This document shows positions 50,794-62,809 of a stretch of DNA of 64,000 nt, piece by piece. The notes under the pieces were generated by a model that searched no databases, was not told where the DNA came from, and worked only from the letters and a program-made list of their open reading frames with translations. The stretch comes from Paraphysomonas bandaiensis (Eukaryota; Chrysophyceae). Each line of letters opens with the position of its first letter. The stretch's first letter is position 1. Position numbers and translations under genes: made by a program. The stretch lies in the NCBI GenBank assembly GCA_965644295.1, contig CBFFRP010000133.1, positions 271,843 through 335,842 of the forward strand, given 5' to 3'.

Positions 50794-50945
50794 CGTATCG
50801 GCAGTCAGCATCATATTTTTTCGGAAATAAATTGAATCAGAAATACTCTACATTACTGTAATACAACTACGGCTGGAATACAGATAATTGTTGTCTCAAT
50901 ATTAGAGGCATCTCTGAACAAAAATATACACAGGATGCCGATACG
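50794..50945 (+). mobile_element. family B MITE-like element, copy 4
   Basis: Starts CGTATCGGCAGTCAGCATC and ends AGGATGCCGATACG, perfect 10-bp inverted termini, 152 bp. It ends about 205 bp before the NEF1-like start codon. Confidence 0.87.
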
Positions 50946-51149
50946 GATAATTTTGGGAGGATGAAAGTGGTTCGAGTAGCAGGTCAGTAGAGCAGACCAT
51001 GCATGCATGCATGACACGACCTGCTGAAGTAACTATCGCGACTCTATTCGAATTATTTAATTCTTTCCACCTCAAGTCGCAGTTCTGAGCTGAAGAGTGT
51101 GCGCATAAGATTAAATCAAAGAGATCTCTGCGGGAAAGTGTGATCTACT

Positions 51150-54100
51150 ATGGACGGAGCTAATAGAAGGAAGTCAGTAAGCCGCCCTCAGATGGACCCC
51201 TTAACAGAGAGCAAGACACATCAGCATCAGACAAATGAAGATATGAAAACAACGAATCAGATTGAAAACTCTGAAGTGGTGTTGATGGCTATCGCACCCG
51301 CTGTACTCGTTTTGCTTGCATTTGGCGGCAAACCATCCTTGATAGCTTTGTGCTTCGGGACTATGTTCGCTTACGTTTTTGATATTTTGGGAGCGATGGA
51401 GGTGAGTAGGTATAAACTGACTAGTAGCGTCTAATGCGTATGTTCATAGGCAACTGTTCTTACTATAATAGTCACCCTGATGTGTTTGTGGGGGACGTTA
51501 CTCTTTGCATCACGTCTTCTCCTTGAGGACTCTCTGCTCAACATTGGAATACTGGTCGTACTAACTATTATTCTAATGCATATATTTTTTGCATCTTCGA
51601 GTCAATTCAGAGCAATGAGACAGGAATTTGAAAGTGGGTACTGCTTTATCGAAAGCGTGATGGTTTGTACGATTCCTCTCATTGCCAGCGTGGTTCTGAC
51701 ATGGTTTATGTGTGTGGAGTTCCCGACTTTAGATTTGTCTCATACATTTGCGGCAGTCTACTATGTCTATCTCCTAGTTTTACTTTCACCTCGTACGCCC
51801 ACGCGCACAACTATAAAACACGACAGTACTCCTGTCACTTGGTGGGGCGGCCCTTACGTGTTGTCCTTGCCAATGGTGATCGCAGCCTATGCAGTTCCAA
51901 TTATTCTCTGCCCTGCTCTTCATATTACACTGCATCATAATGTCCCTATGTCAACCTCTAGCCACAGAATATTTGACTTGATCGCTTCATTTCTGTTTCC
52001 TCTGATTTTGGTTATACTTGCAGCTGAGAAACACATTACGTATTGGCCTGAATCAGCTCGAAGTCATATCTCGAGAAACCTGTTTCTCTTGAAATTGATA
52101 TGTGCTGCTGCACTTACTTTATGTCTACAAACGCATCCATTCTTTGAAGAAATAAAAGATTTTTCTGGAATTGAAGAGCCGTTTGTATCCGTAGCTATTC
52201 TTGCCATGGTGTGTCTGGTGTTGATCGCAATTTATATTCATCGATCAAGTGGTAGAGGGAATTCAAGTGGGTTTGAACTTTTTTTGCTCCATATTACATA
52301 ATTGTACTGTCCTTTATTTAGAATTTGATGTTCACTCGAGTGATATATGGAGCGCTGCCCTGACAGATGGTTGTATCGTTGCCGCTATTGTTTTAGCTGC
52401 AGGTAATCAATACTTGAGCTTTCATCGCAATCATAATTGGTACAGGAATTTTGGGAGTATTGAATGTTCAAAACCGTGGCGAGTTGTTGTACAACGCACC
52501 TAATATTGTTGCGGGTGCTTTTGCTATTACCGAGTATTACCGCAGTAGTGCTTCGCAGCCACCAACTGTTTTCACGGTGGGCAAGAGTACATGTCTCCTG
52601 ATGTAGTGATAATATGATTTAGCAGGTTGCAAAGAATGCAATATGCCTCTTGTACGCAGCATTTTCGGCTGGTGTTGTCTTGTATATGTTTACACGAAAA
52701 CATTTGGAGTTCTTGGACTTTACGATACCTTGGCAGGGCTACAATGTACATGTGCAGACACTGTGCTGTGTGGCGTCCTTTTTTGGCAGTGTTGCAGTTA
52801 TCATACCGGCGTTATTGCGTAATTACGCGAAGACTGATGCTGGAGCTCTGGGACACATTCCTAGTTCTGGTAAGATCAATATAAATGTTGAGTGTAGTTA
52901 TTGTACCTACGTAGGTATGTCGGTTCATCATGTACCTCGCATATCGAAAGGACTTGGTTCTTTGCTGCTCCTCTTTATAAGTTTCTTCCAAGTATCATTG
53001 GAATTGATGATTTGTGAGCAGGTATTTGATGTACACAAACATGTACGTTTTTTGCATAAATGTGTTATATATTATAGGACTGGAGTACTGTCGTTCCACC
53101 GAATGAATCACAGTCATCTGCTGATGTAATATATCCCACATATGTATTTGTTGGTTCCTCGGCATTGTTGTGCATTAGCTGTGCTCGATTGTTTTCGATT
53201 GGAGCCATCGGGTAAGCATCACACATGACCTCATATGTGCGAAACAATAATCATTACTGTGTAAGGGCAAGTTCATGCACTCTGGTGTGTGTTATTCAAA
53301 GCTGTAAGCTTCTTCATCTCGTTGGAATACCGTCAACAGCCTGTTTTTCCGTAATGTTTCTGATTGGTTCACTGGCTTTGCCGTTCGTTGTGCATTTTTC
53401 TACAGGCTGGATTGAACGTTTACTGGATAGTAGTGACGCTGATATTGGGATCATTTCGAGTACACCACAGCTTTCAACTTTTGAGATGTTTTTTTATCCG
53501 CTGGCGACAGGGTTTTCTTGCTACTGGTCGTCCACGAATATATTCCCTGTTCTTTTGACTGTGTGGATGGAAAGGCAACCGTCTGTGATGCAGAGCAACG
53601 CTCTGGCGATGTCTATTTGGTTCTCTTTTTGTGCCGTACTTGTACTTGTTTATTGTCGCAAATCGGCACTGCTCAGAAGGTTCGTCGTTTTTTACACAAT
53701 TTTGGTGTTTGTGTTAACATTTCCATTAGTGTACTATGCTTGTTGAGTGGAGTTTGTTTGCTCATTTCGAGTGGTGTCCAAGGTCCTGTAAATATAGTAT
53801 ATGATTCCGGATCACCAATTCTGTTCAGTCTGCAGCCTTCGGATTTTGATGGCGATAATAGAACCAATAGCGGAGGGATATATATACTTTTGAGTGCATT
53901 ACTTTGCTTTTCTGCATTCTCTGGGGTAATGCCTCTGAGATCGCTCCTTCAAAGGGTATTGTTCGTGGCCCTCTTTGCGTACTGTTCCGCAAAATGTTTA
54001 GAGGTATGGGCTTTTCCAGCTGTAGGATACGAAAGTGGGATTGAGCTATTTAGCCTTCCGTGGCTTTGCTGCATTATTTGTAGCCTGCTGGGCACATCGA

Positions 54101-54945
54101 CAGTACTGCATACATCGGCTGCACCTTCCCTTTCAGGCGGCTGGCTTCTTGCTCTGTTCTTGTGTTCTCCGTTTGGCTTTCTGATATGGATTCTCTTATC
54201 ACCTGAATACGAACATTATGTTGATGGTATTTGTTGGGTTGCGTTAATTTCATTTGGTTTTACCACAGTTTGCTGCCGGATGTTAGAATTTTCCAGGTCT
54301 CATGATACATTCATTAATTCTCACCGGGCAGTTTCTAGGAATAATTCAGTTGGATCGACGTCAACATTTCCGGATGTTGTGTGTACATTATGCTCAGTTG
54401 CAGCATTTGTGTATGGATGCGTGATCTGCATAGCGCTGTCTCATCATACTCGATGTGACTTCGCAATACCAACACTTTCGTTGATTTTTCTGACTGTTCG
54501 TTCTGGTGCCCTCCTAACTCGAACATCATCGATTACTCTCGCTACTGGCATTTCGTCGTTTTGGTGGACGTTGTCAGCAGTTTATTCATTGTTTCTCTCT
54601 GATATTGATGGGCTAAGCTTTTTGCATGGTTTTGTCAATGAAGGCGAGACGAAGGGTTTTTTTGCAGAGGCAAATATATCTTTATGGAGCAATGATGGGA
54701 CCTTATGGATTCCTTATATTCATATGGTGATGCTTGTTTTAACTTTGCCATCCATTGTTCTGTCAATTGCGCGCTGGAGTGATTCTGAGGACGTAATGTT
54801 TGTGTCCTCACTCGTCAGTTGTTTGCCATTCGTTGGTGCACAGATTTGGAGCATTCGGTTATTGGGTATTACAGGCGCATTGTATGCAGCGTGGACCTGC
54901 TACGACATTGGTTATACACACAAGAAGAGCAGCAGAACAATCTAG
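51150..54945 (+). CDS. NEF1-like polytopic membrane protein
   Basis: Nine exons: 51150-51401, 51450-52266, 52322-52402, 52446-52576, 52626-52869, 52915-53021, 53078-53211, 53302-53679 and 53730-54945. They join exactly to 1119 aa. It is highly hydrophobic throughout, with roughly 18 to 20 likely membrane helices after a polar N-terminus of about 50 aa. It aligns by eye with plant NO EXINE FORMATION 1: ADVIYPTYVFVGSSALL resembles the DVMYPSYM block, the C-terminal region follows the same order (FPDVVCTLCSVAAFVYGCVI, LVLTLPSIVL, then IWSIRLLGITGALYA), and total length is similar (about 1100 aa). NEF1 affects lipid and wall deposition at the plastid or endomembrane in Arabidopsis; its biochemical role is unclear. 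Here the role is unknown. The family B element lies in the promoter. Confidence 0.75.
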
Positions 54946-55257
54946 GAGTAAAATATTTGAAAGAATAATAATTAGTATACTTAGATAGAAGAAGAAGAAG
55001 AACGAAACCTCAACTGGACTTTTAGTATTGTTTCAATGATAATTAGGGCTAATCATAAGTGATAACCAAAAGTTTTTCGTTTTTTTGTCCCCTCTCATAG
55101 GATAAGTACGGGATTTTGTTTACCAACTGCAAAAACCTGCAACTGTTAAAACATCTCAACACTTGTGACACTTACATCTACACTGCTGATCAGTCAATTC
55201 AATATAAAATTAAAGTGCAGGTAATTGGCATTAATTGCCACTTGCTGACAACTAACA
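54946..55257. other. 3' flank, no gene seen
   Basis: Contains a (GAA)-type run GAAGAAGAAGAAGAACG near 54990. No coding frame. Confidence 0.4.
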
Positions 55258-55443
55258 ATGGTTTCAGGAGCCACTCAAAAGCGCACGAAAGGGACTAAAA
55301 GGAAGCGCACGAGAAATGCTGCTGCCGACGCCTGTAAGCTTAGAGAGAAAAGACCATGGCGTTTGATTCATTTCGACAAAGAGTCATTCAAGCGGCCTCA
55401 TGCTATACGCGAGAAACGCCATCTGTGTTTTAATGTGCGATAA
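55258..55443 (+). CDS. possible 61-aa basic protein
   Basis: Starts MVSGATQKRTKGTKRKRTRN and continues PWRLIHFDKESFKRPHAIRE to a stop. About a third of residues are Lys or Arg. Composition is unlike the surrounding AT-rich noncoding DNA. No family recognised. The TTTCAG before GAGCC (55263-55268) could instead be a splice acceptor, making this the last exon of something larger. Confidence 0.3.
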   Translation: MVSGATQKRTKGTKRKRTRNAAADACKLREKRPWRLIHFDKESFKRPHAIREKRHLCFNVR

Positions 55444-55569
55444 GGGGGTCGATTTTCTTGAAGTTTTTACCTCCTGCATTTGTCACTAAGATTGCATCGA
55501 AAATTTCTACACATGAACTAAGATACTTCAATAGATGGACACTGCGGTTAAGGTTAGTGTTAGGCATAG

Positions 55570-55680
55570 AGTTGCGTTGTAACATAACATATATAACATA
55601 TCATATATACCATACTATCATAATATGTTATATATGATATGTTATATATGATATGGTATATGATATATGATATAGTAGTT
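55570..55680. repeat. ATATGATATG tandem/palindromic array
   Basis: Tandem and inverted units of TATATGATATGTTA and TATCATATAT. The same motif forms the larger array at 58813-59106. Confidence 0.8.
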
Positions 55681-56614
55681 GGAGTATGCGTAGAGCTAAA
55701 TGATGATTCGGTATAGAAGTCTTCGAGTGATGGAAATGAAAGTCAACGTGCACATTCGTTTTTGTTACAGTGATTATGTTTTCAGTTATTGTACATGTGT
55801 GACTCTGTAGGGTACGAGTGAGAGTGTACAGTAGAACATGATCAGTTGTGGTATTATTGTGTTGTAGGGAGACACCATAATTTCCTATCACTAACGATTT
55901 CTGTAGTATTTGCAAAGAGACTAACGACTGGGGTTGTGGGGATAATGGGCATTGGACTATGTCTTGACACATCATGCATATACCTTGTTGTCATGTCTGC
56001 AGATGTCTTCTTACTACGTGCTGTGACGTCTGATCTTATAGAGTGTGTAGCGGGTACTATTCAACCACACCTCTAGGCCCTGATAATTAATACTTATTAT
56101 GACTTCATTCCTAGAAGAAGAAGTGACTTAACATAGCAATCTTGCACTTACAAGCTGGCTCTACACTCATTAGCATCATATCATACTTCTCATATTCTCT
56201 AACCGCTCAGACGGTCCCATACATTGCACTACAATCCCTCCCTACGTACTTATATACGCACCATGCGTACTGCAAGGCGCGTACTTATGCACATGTACCA
56301 CACGAGATGTAGACGTATACACAGGTACACCACCATATACCTCTCAGTCTAACCTTCTCCTTAACCATATATGGGGTCTAAACGACAACAATAGCATATC
56401 TTTCATTATTCTACCTACAACTCACATTTTCCAGTCAAATGACGCATCTCAGAATCGTCACATTTCCCCCGAATCCACGACCTGAACAGGTCTAAACAGT
56501 TTAAGCACCTCGTGACCAGGTTCATGAAAAGCTAACACTCAGAATTAGAAATATGTCAACCGTATTTGATACTTGATTGCTCTAATAGTTCACATTCCTG
56601 TTTCTGAACCGCTC

Positions 56615-58543
56615 CTATACAGTATACTGGTCACTATGTACTGTATACTCGATCTGACCACCACCTGGGTCACCTAACCCATTCATCCACCGAAGATCCA
56701 TATCAACAGCATCATCTACGATAATGGTTATAACCCCACCGTCTCCTAGCGTCGCTCTCGTCCTTTGCATCTGCCAGGTCCCGTTGAACTTCCTCTCTAT
56801 ACCCTCATGCTCCTCCCGTGCATGTCTTAGCCGCTGACTTTCTCCAAATCTCGTCCACACACCTCTTCGTATCACGATACAAACAGATAAAATCTCATGG
56901 CACCCTGTTGATTGCTCCTCTTTGAATAATACGCCTGACCACTTTCCCATCTCTACTGACGCTTCAGTGTCTGAAACACTGTCCTGCTTATTCCCTAATC
57001 CTTCTTGTATGCTGATGTTTTCATTCCCTATATTCTGTTCAACCTCCATAATTTGCTGAACGACATGATCGGACAAATCATCTTCTTCCTACCCTACATA
57101 CTGGACTTCCTCTCTCAGCTCCGCACTGCTCCCTTCAGGTGTAGCTCTCACGGATACTTCCAACGGCCTACCTTCCTCAATGACGTGACACTGTTTCCTT
57201 ACTATCGCCTGGACTCCACGAACTCCTCCCTCTCCATCCCGACAGCACTCGGTCTCTATCTGTAACTCATCAGACCTCCCACCCAATTCTTCACCTTTCG
57301 TTTGTTGAGAACTACACAGTGAGCCTTCGTTACTTCTACAACCAGGCTCATACGTCCCCCTTTGTTGATACCAACACAACCAACATCGTCGAGCGGAATA
57401 TGGTGCTGAACCCTGTCGAAGAATATAGCCTGCTGCTGGCAACTGTCGCACTGTCGATCATATATATAAAGATCTGATTATTACAGGAGAGAACTACTTT
57501 GTTTTTAGCTATCTACGACTTTAGACTAGTGGTATCAAAGTTGCTAAATACTGAGTTGTCTCGGGACTGCTTGTGCATTGCTGACTGTCGATCATAAGAG
57601 GGAGCTGGAACAACTCTTCCTACTCCCAGTTCTATATACGGCTGTTGTCTTCTCATCCCTATTATATATCTACCTGTCGCGAGATAACCCACTCTAGTAG
57701 CACATTCCTCGGGGTCTCCTCCGTACTCCAACCCATTGCCTTCATTTCCTCGTGAAACACACTCTCCTGATATTCCTCTCACTCGGAATTATCCCTAACC
57801 ACCTTGATTCTTTATCTTCACTATGCATAACTCCCTCTACATCTTGACGGTGTTCAATCTCCATCTGTAACTCATCAGGCCTCCCACACAATTCTTCACT
57901 TTCCATTATTCTCTCCCTCACGTTCTCCATCTCTCTCCTCACCAGCCCCTCACCCTGCCTCGCATATCTCTCTTGTCGCTCTGGTTCCGCTGGCTTCGCC
58001 TGATGCAGTAGCATATTTATCTGAAGCAATTCCTTCCTCTCCTTGGGTAGTTCCACTGGATGAGATGCTGCAGGAATCTCGTCTTGTATCCATCCTCCAT
58101 CTCATCCCCCTCTCTCTACATCCTTATCGGCTCTCCTTTGTTCACTAGACCTGCTCCTTATACTCCAGCCGCCCTCCTGTGGTAATATCTCTTTTCCCCT
58201 CGTCTTCCCCCTAAGACTCCTGTTTCCACTGCTGCTAAGTCCTCCATGACTGGTGTATTCTGATGGTCTCCTCCCATCTCCTCCCTACTGGACTGCCTTC
58301 TTGTTGCTGTCCTTGCTCCTACGTACTTCACTGGTGACTTCATACCCTCTTCCATGAGCCTCTCCCCTGCCTGACTTCTCCGATACCCGCACACCTGTGA
58401 CCACGTGGCATCTCGCGTGCCCTACTTACGTGGCTATAGTGCGTTACTACAAGTGATACTTCAAGTCTATAATGTTGTGCTTGGAAGCGCAGAGCGCGAC
58501 TAACTATTAATAACGCATTCATCAGCAGACAACAAATAATCAC
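56615..58543 (-). other. GA-rich broken reading frames, likely retroelement
   Basis: A 1.9-kb block whose minus strand is purine-rich and encodes Glu/Arg-rich pieces in several frames. Two pieces repeat about 600 bp apart: ELGGRSDELQIETE near 57290 and ELCGRPDELQMEIE near 57890. So an internal duplication occurred. Zinc-knuckle or protease motifs were not found. Composition resembles the gag/ORF1 part of a retroelement, but identity is unproven. Confidence 0.35.
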
Positions 58544-58619
58544 TCATATTATTATTCATAGCCAAACACAGAAGTAAAGAACTCGTTCCACGATGACTAA
58601 AGCCTCAAGCTTCTCTCAT

Positions 58620-60830
58620 ACCTGAACCAGTACTCGGACTGCAGCTCTTCAGCATTGAATAGGACTCCTAGCATGGCAACCCAGCCTCAGCGACCAGTAT
58701 GTCAGAGACAGGCCATGCAGACCCTCACACCCGCATCGGAAGTATTGCACAGACCCTACATACACTGGTCACGGGTAGAAGGTGCATCCAGAGACTATTA
58801 CCTCCATTTGTGGGTAATATATGATATGTTATATATGATATGTTATATATGATATGTTATATATATTATGATATGGTATGTATGATATGGTATATATGAT
58901 ATGGTATATGCGATATGATATATATGTTAGGTTTATATGATATGGTATATATGATATGTTATATATGATATGCTATATACGATATGTTATATATGATATG
59001 GTATATATGATATGGTATATGCGATATGATATATATGTTAGGTTTATATGATATTGTATATAAGATATGTTATATATGATATGTTATATATGATATGTTA
59101 TATATCTTGGTGTCCAGCAGGTTCCCTTCACGGCCACTGACACTGTCTCGCACAAGTGGTGTCTCGACTACATCGCCGCCACCACCATCTGTCTCCGACA
59201 CAAATGCGCCACACCCGACTGCAAACTACTAGTCCTCAACATGCAAGTCCTACCTACCCTATATTACAAGGCCGCAAAGGCCTCTCCTGGACTTACAACA
59301 AATACCTCGAGATTCACAGAGCGTACGCCCAAGCGGCCGCGCAATACTTCGTCTGCCCCCCGGATACCCCACAGCCCTCATTTACCTGCCCACCACGTAC
59401 AAGGGCTTGGACTGCGCAAATTCTCGACTCATGCGCAACTCCAAAAATGGCACACCCTACAACGGGCAATTGCACTCGGCAGACAACCAATGTCCGAGGC
59501 CCACACCCTCCTGCAACGCGCACCGCACCTCCCCCAGATAATTGACACCTTCATACAAAGTCTTGTCACCTGGGGCTCCCAACTTGGCATTCGATTCACC
59601 AGCCCCCGACCAATACAGAAACACAATAAATGATATCAGATCTCGACTCGCACTACACGACGACCCACCACATACCTAAGGCGCCTTTTTCACAGATGAA
59701 TCGTACAAAAGTACAGACCTCACCCCTGCACACTTGCTAGGTGACTCACACCCCCAACCCAATACACATTCGGGGGGTGCCGCAATAGTCTGGCTCCCGC
59801 CGAAACACCAATGAACCAACACAAACGTCAAAATACTTAGACTCGCCGCACCTCATACGGACACCCCGAGAATACACGCCTACTGCTATGAAACTCGTGC
59901 CACCACGGCAACCCTTACGGTGACAGGTTCCTCCCACTACACAATCTCCCTCTGCACAGACTGTCAAGCCGTCCACACTAGAGCTGCAGAGGCCCTCTCT
60001 GGCTCACGGAGAGCACTTGGTTCTAAATCCCAAGGTATATTCTACAAATGTTTAGCTGCCCCTACCCACACTAGACGCCCCATACACTGGGTACGCTCGC
60101 ATCCAGAACGTCACACCACTGACAAAACCAAATGGACCTTTCGAGAAATGGGTATCTTCATTGCTGATGCGGCAGCAAGTGGACATTGGAAACCTCTTGA
60201 TGATCTCATTGGAACCCGTAACGTCACCACGGCCAACGTCCCTCAGCTCATGGAAGACTTTCTCACTGCCGGACAGTGGCACTGGCGTCGCTATGACATA
60301 CATCTCCACTCCGACATAGGACCACTTCTCGGGGACGCACTCGACCTTAGCTTCAAACACGACCTCCAGCAATACACCACCACCCGGGACGGTGTCTACG
60401 GCCCCCTTTCGAATTGTGATCCCCTTTACTGGACACAGAGCGGAGCAAGGCTACCATATAAACTCCACCCTCTCCGCACCAACAACACCCCCCGACAGTG
60501 CCCGAGAAACTGACTATACGTCTGGGAGGAGATATTCACAAATGGTCGGAACGTGCAAAAGGAAAACAAGAGAACGAAGCTACAGCTGTGCGAAATGTAC
60601 CGACTGCAACCATGACCACGACAGCATCGCACATATATATGGTCCTAGAGTGCTCTCACCATGAATGACGTCGCACAAGCAAGGGAAGAAATATACCACC
60701 AACACCGCCAGGCCATTGACAAAGCCAAGAACATCAAAGTCCGACCACGGTTTTCCACTGTTCTCACCAAAATCTCCTCCGCAGCCTGGAATCCCCCCAA
60801 GTTGAGAGATACTGGACGGCCTCCCAACTA
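58620..60830 (+). mobile_element. GC-rich LINE-like RT end and RNase H, degenerate
   Basis: Plus-strand pieces in several frames. HWSRVEGASRDYYLHLWV (about 58755-58815) and ILGVQQVPFTATDT (59103 on) resemble the end of a non-LTR reverse transcriptase with the conserved YLGVQ step; the AT array lies between them. A thumb/connection region follows (HKWCLDYIAATTICLRHKC). Then an RNase H starts at FFTDESY (about 59690), continues with SGGAAIVWLPP and LCTDCQAVHTRAAEAL, and ends with HWVRSHPE...WTFREMGIFIADAAASG (about 60080-60180). Stops and frameshifts (for example after LPPKHQ) show it is dead. The GC content is clearly above that of the host genes. Confidence 0.6.
58813..59106. repeat. 14-bp AT minisatellite with 115-bp higher-order unit
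   Basis: Tandem GATATGTTATATAT units and variants (GATATGGTATATAT). A longer unit containing GCGATATGATATATATGTTA followed by GGTTTATATGATAT occurs twice about 115 bp apart (about 58910 and 59025). It lies inside the LINE RT reading frame. Confidence 0.9.
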
Positions 60831-60960
60831 GCAAACGCATTCGGCCACCACATCTCCACTGCCATACAACCCCAGGAATTCCACCAGCTCGAAAAACTAA
60901 TAATAAAAATACTCAGATCACTTTACAATGGCTTCCGCATGCTTAAGGACAGAGGAAGGC
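60831..60960. other. spacer between LINE remnant and LTR
   Basis: Reads LITKILRSLYNGF-like plus-strand coding tail at best. No clear feature. No target-site duplication could be matched because the right end of the LTR element is missing. Confidence 0.3.
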
Positions 60961-61253
60961 TGTTGAGATCTGAAGATTCTATATACTTGCAATTGAGTGC
61001 AGTATTATGTGAGATGCAAGGACCGAAAGATATATATGTAATTAGTACATTATATTATGTAGTATGAAACTGAAGTAGAAGTGGATGACTATACAGGATA
61101 CGATCACTGAGTGTGTGGTTTGTACACAATAGTAGTAAATGAATGGTGTTGAACACATCGAACACAACTTAGGTTCTTTATCATGTAATGTTTATAATTT
61201 CATCTTATCAGTTGAGAATAGTAAACCTTAGCAAATAATGTCAACTTCTGTTA
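60961..61253 (+). mobile_element. 5' LTR of Ty1/copia-like element
   Basis: 293 bp, TGTTGAGATC to CTTCTGTTA, same length and ends as the solo LTR at 5567. Directly followed by TGGTAGCGGATGG, a plausible initiator-tRNA primer-binding site. The gag start codon at 61238 lies inside the LTR, as in yeast Ty1. Confidence 0.85.
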
Positions 61254-62809
61254 TGGTAGCGGATGGTAGTTGTAGGGATGGGGAAGATGACAAGAAGCTA
61301 CGGTTTGACAAGAACCAAGCAGACTATTCAGCGAGAAAAATCAAGATGCATCTAATGAAGAAAAACCGAAACCATCTTGGCTTGGAGGACCCGCCAGCCG
61401 GAGGAAGGAATTTAGAGTCATGGAGAGAGCGTAATGATACCTGTGTTAGTACTATTTGGGAGGCTTGCGAGCATGACCCTGATGTGTTGGAGGTAGCCAA
61501 TCAATATTTGGAGGGGAAGGCAATTTTACCTGCTGATGATCCTGCTAAGGAGGTGTTATCCAGTGAGCTCCTTCAGACACTGGTTGATAGGTTCAGAGGC
61601 GAGATTGGGACTGTATTGGAGAAGACTACGGCAGAATACCATTCGTTCAAAATAAGGCCGGGGGAAAAGGTGTCTGTTGGGGTAGATCGACTGAACGGTA
61701 TAATCCAGAAGCTCATAAAATTGGGACAACCGCAGACAGAGGCAAGTAAATTAGCAAAGATAAAAGCAGCGCTGCAGATAGAGGAATTACATGATTTATG
61801 GATGTCGGTAGCGATGATGCCTAAAGCAACAACTACATTTGATTCGGTGAAAGAGGCTTGTGAAGAGTATGACGAGGCTATGACGCAGCTGAAGAAACTA
61901 AAGGGAGACAAATCTGAAGAGATCAATTTTACGGCGTCGAAGGAGCCAGTGGTTTGTTCATTTTGTCGGAAGAAGGGACATGTAGCAGCGAATTGTTATG
62001 CTAAGGAACGACAAAGAAAAATGGATAAGTTCAAAAGAAAAGGGAAGACGAAGGAAAAGGCCTCGAAGAGTGTGCAGCAGCCAGGATCAAAGGACTATAC
62101 TGGTTGTCATATCTGTGGAGATTTTAGTCATAAAGCCCGACAGTGCAAGTCGAAAAAACGGAAGAACATAAAAAACCCGGATAATGAGAATCCTCGAAAA
62201 TCGAACAGGAAATTCGAGACAGAATGGAAGAAATACGTCAACGACGGAGAGTCGTCGGATGATGAAGCGAATATGTTTGGAGAAGAGGTTTTGCTATCGG
62301 TGGATACGTCGGAAGAACCTCGTGTATATCTGGACAGTTGTGCAAGTAAAAGACTGTTTATAGTAAAGGATAAAATTGCACTGGAGTCATTTACTCCTGA
62401 GTTTGGGGCAATCCAACTAACTAGAAAGGGTTCTCAATTGGAGACACAGGGGGCTGGTACATTCGGGGAATGGAGAGACATCAGAGTTAGTGAAGAAGCG
62501 GTGAAGAACATTGTGTCAGGAGGGATGCTGAGATCAATGGGATACGGATTACAACTGCTTCGAAAGCCTAAAATCGTGGAATTGGACTCTGGAAACGAGG
62601 TGTTGACTGGAGAGTACGATGAGCATGGAGGGATGCCGTATGTGGACTTGATGGAGGTGTTAAATCTGCCAAATGTGTCTATGTGCAATCAGATGGAGGA
62701 GGTAAATTTGTCGGATAATGCAGGACAAGATGCGTTGGATCGCTTACATGAACAACGTATGCTCAAGCAAAAAACAACACTGATCTACAACGTTTTAAAA
62801 AGATTTTAA
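61238..62809 (+). CDS. Ty1/copia-type Gag with start of protease
   Basis: A 523-aa frame. The N-terminal two-fifths is a charged, helix-rich capsid-like region. Two CCHC zinc knuckles follow, CSFCRKKGHVAANC (about residue 239) and CHICGDFSHKARQC (about residue 290). VYLDSCASKRLF (about residue 364) matches the DSGAS catalytic site of copia-type aspartic proteases with Cys in place of Gly. The frame ends soon after DALDRLHEQRMLKQK. Coding seems to resume in another frame (62771 onwards, LSARQRAATLLNSPAGDVPQ), separated by an A-rich run. There is no integrase, RT or 3' LTR in the window, so the element is truncated on the right. The alternative start at 61253 overlaps the primer-binding site. 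Confidence 0.85.
   Translation: MSTSVMVADGSCRDGEDDKKLRFDKNQADYSARKIKMHLMKKNRNHLGLEDPPAGGRNLESWRERNDTCVSTIWEACEHDPDVLEVANQYLEGKAILPADDPAKEVLSSELLQTLVDRFRGEIGTVLEKTTAEYHSFKIRPGEKVSVGVDRLNGIIQKLIKLGQPQTEASKLAKIKAALQIEELHDLWMSVAMMPKATTTFDSVKEACEEYDEAMTQLKKLKGDKSEEINFTASKEPVVCSFCRKKGHVAANCYAKERQRKMDKFKRKGKTKEKASKSVQQPGSKDYTGCHICGDFSHKARQCKSKKRKNIKNPDNENPRKSNRKFETEWKKYVNDGESSDDEANMFGEEVLLSVDTSEEPRVYLDSCASKRLFIVKDKIALESFTPEFGAIQLTRKGSQLETQGAGTFGEWRDIRVSEEAVKNIVSGGMLRSMGYGLQLLRKPKIVELDSGNEVLTGEYDEHGGMPYVDLMEVLNLPNVSMCNQMEEVNLSDNAGQDALDRLHEQRMLKQKTTLIYNVLKRF

Noticed and set aside
60961-61253. Reading the copia LTR as ending in TCAACA by symmetry with TGTTGA
   Set aside because: In the solo copy that string is host repeat sequence beyond the ATATC duplication, and the 61253 boundary is followed directly by a primer-site-like TGGTAGCGG.
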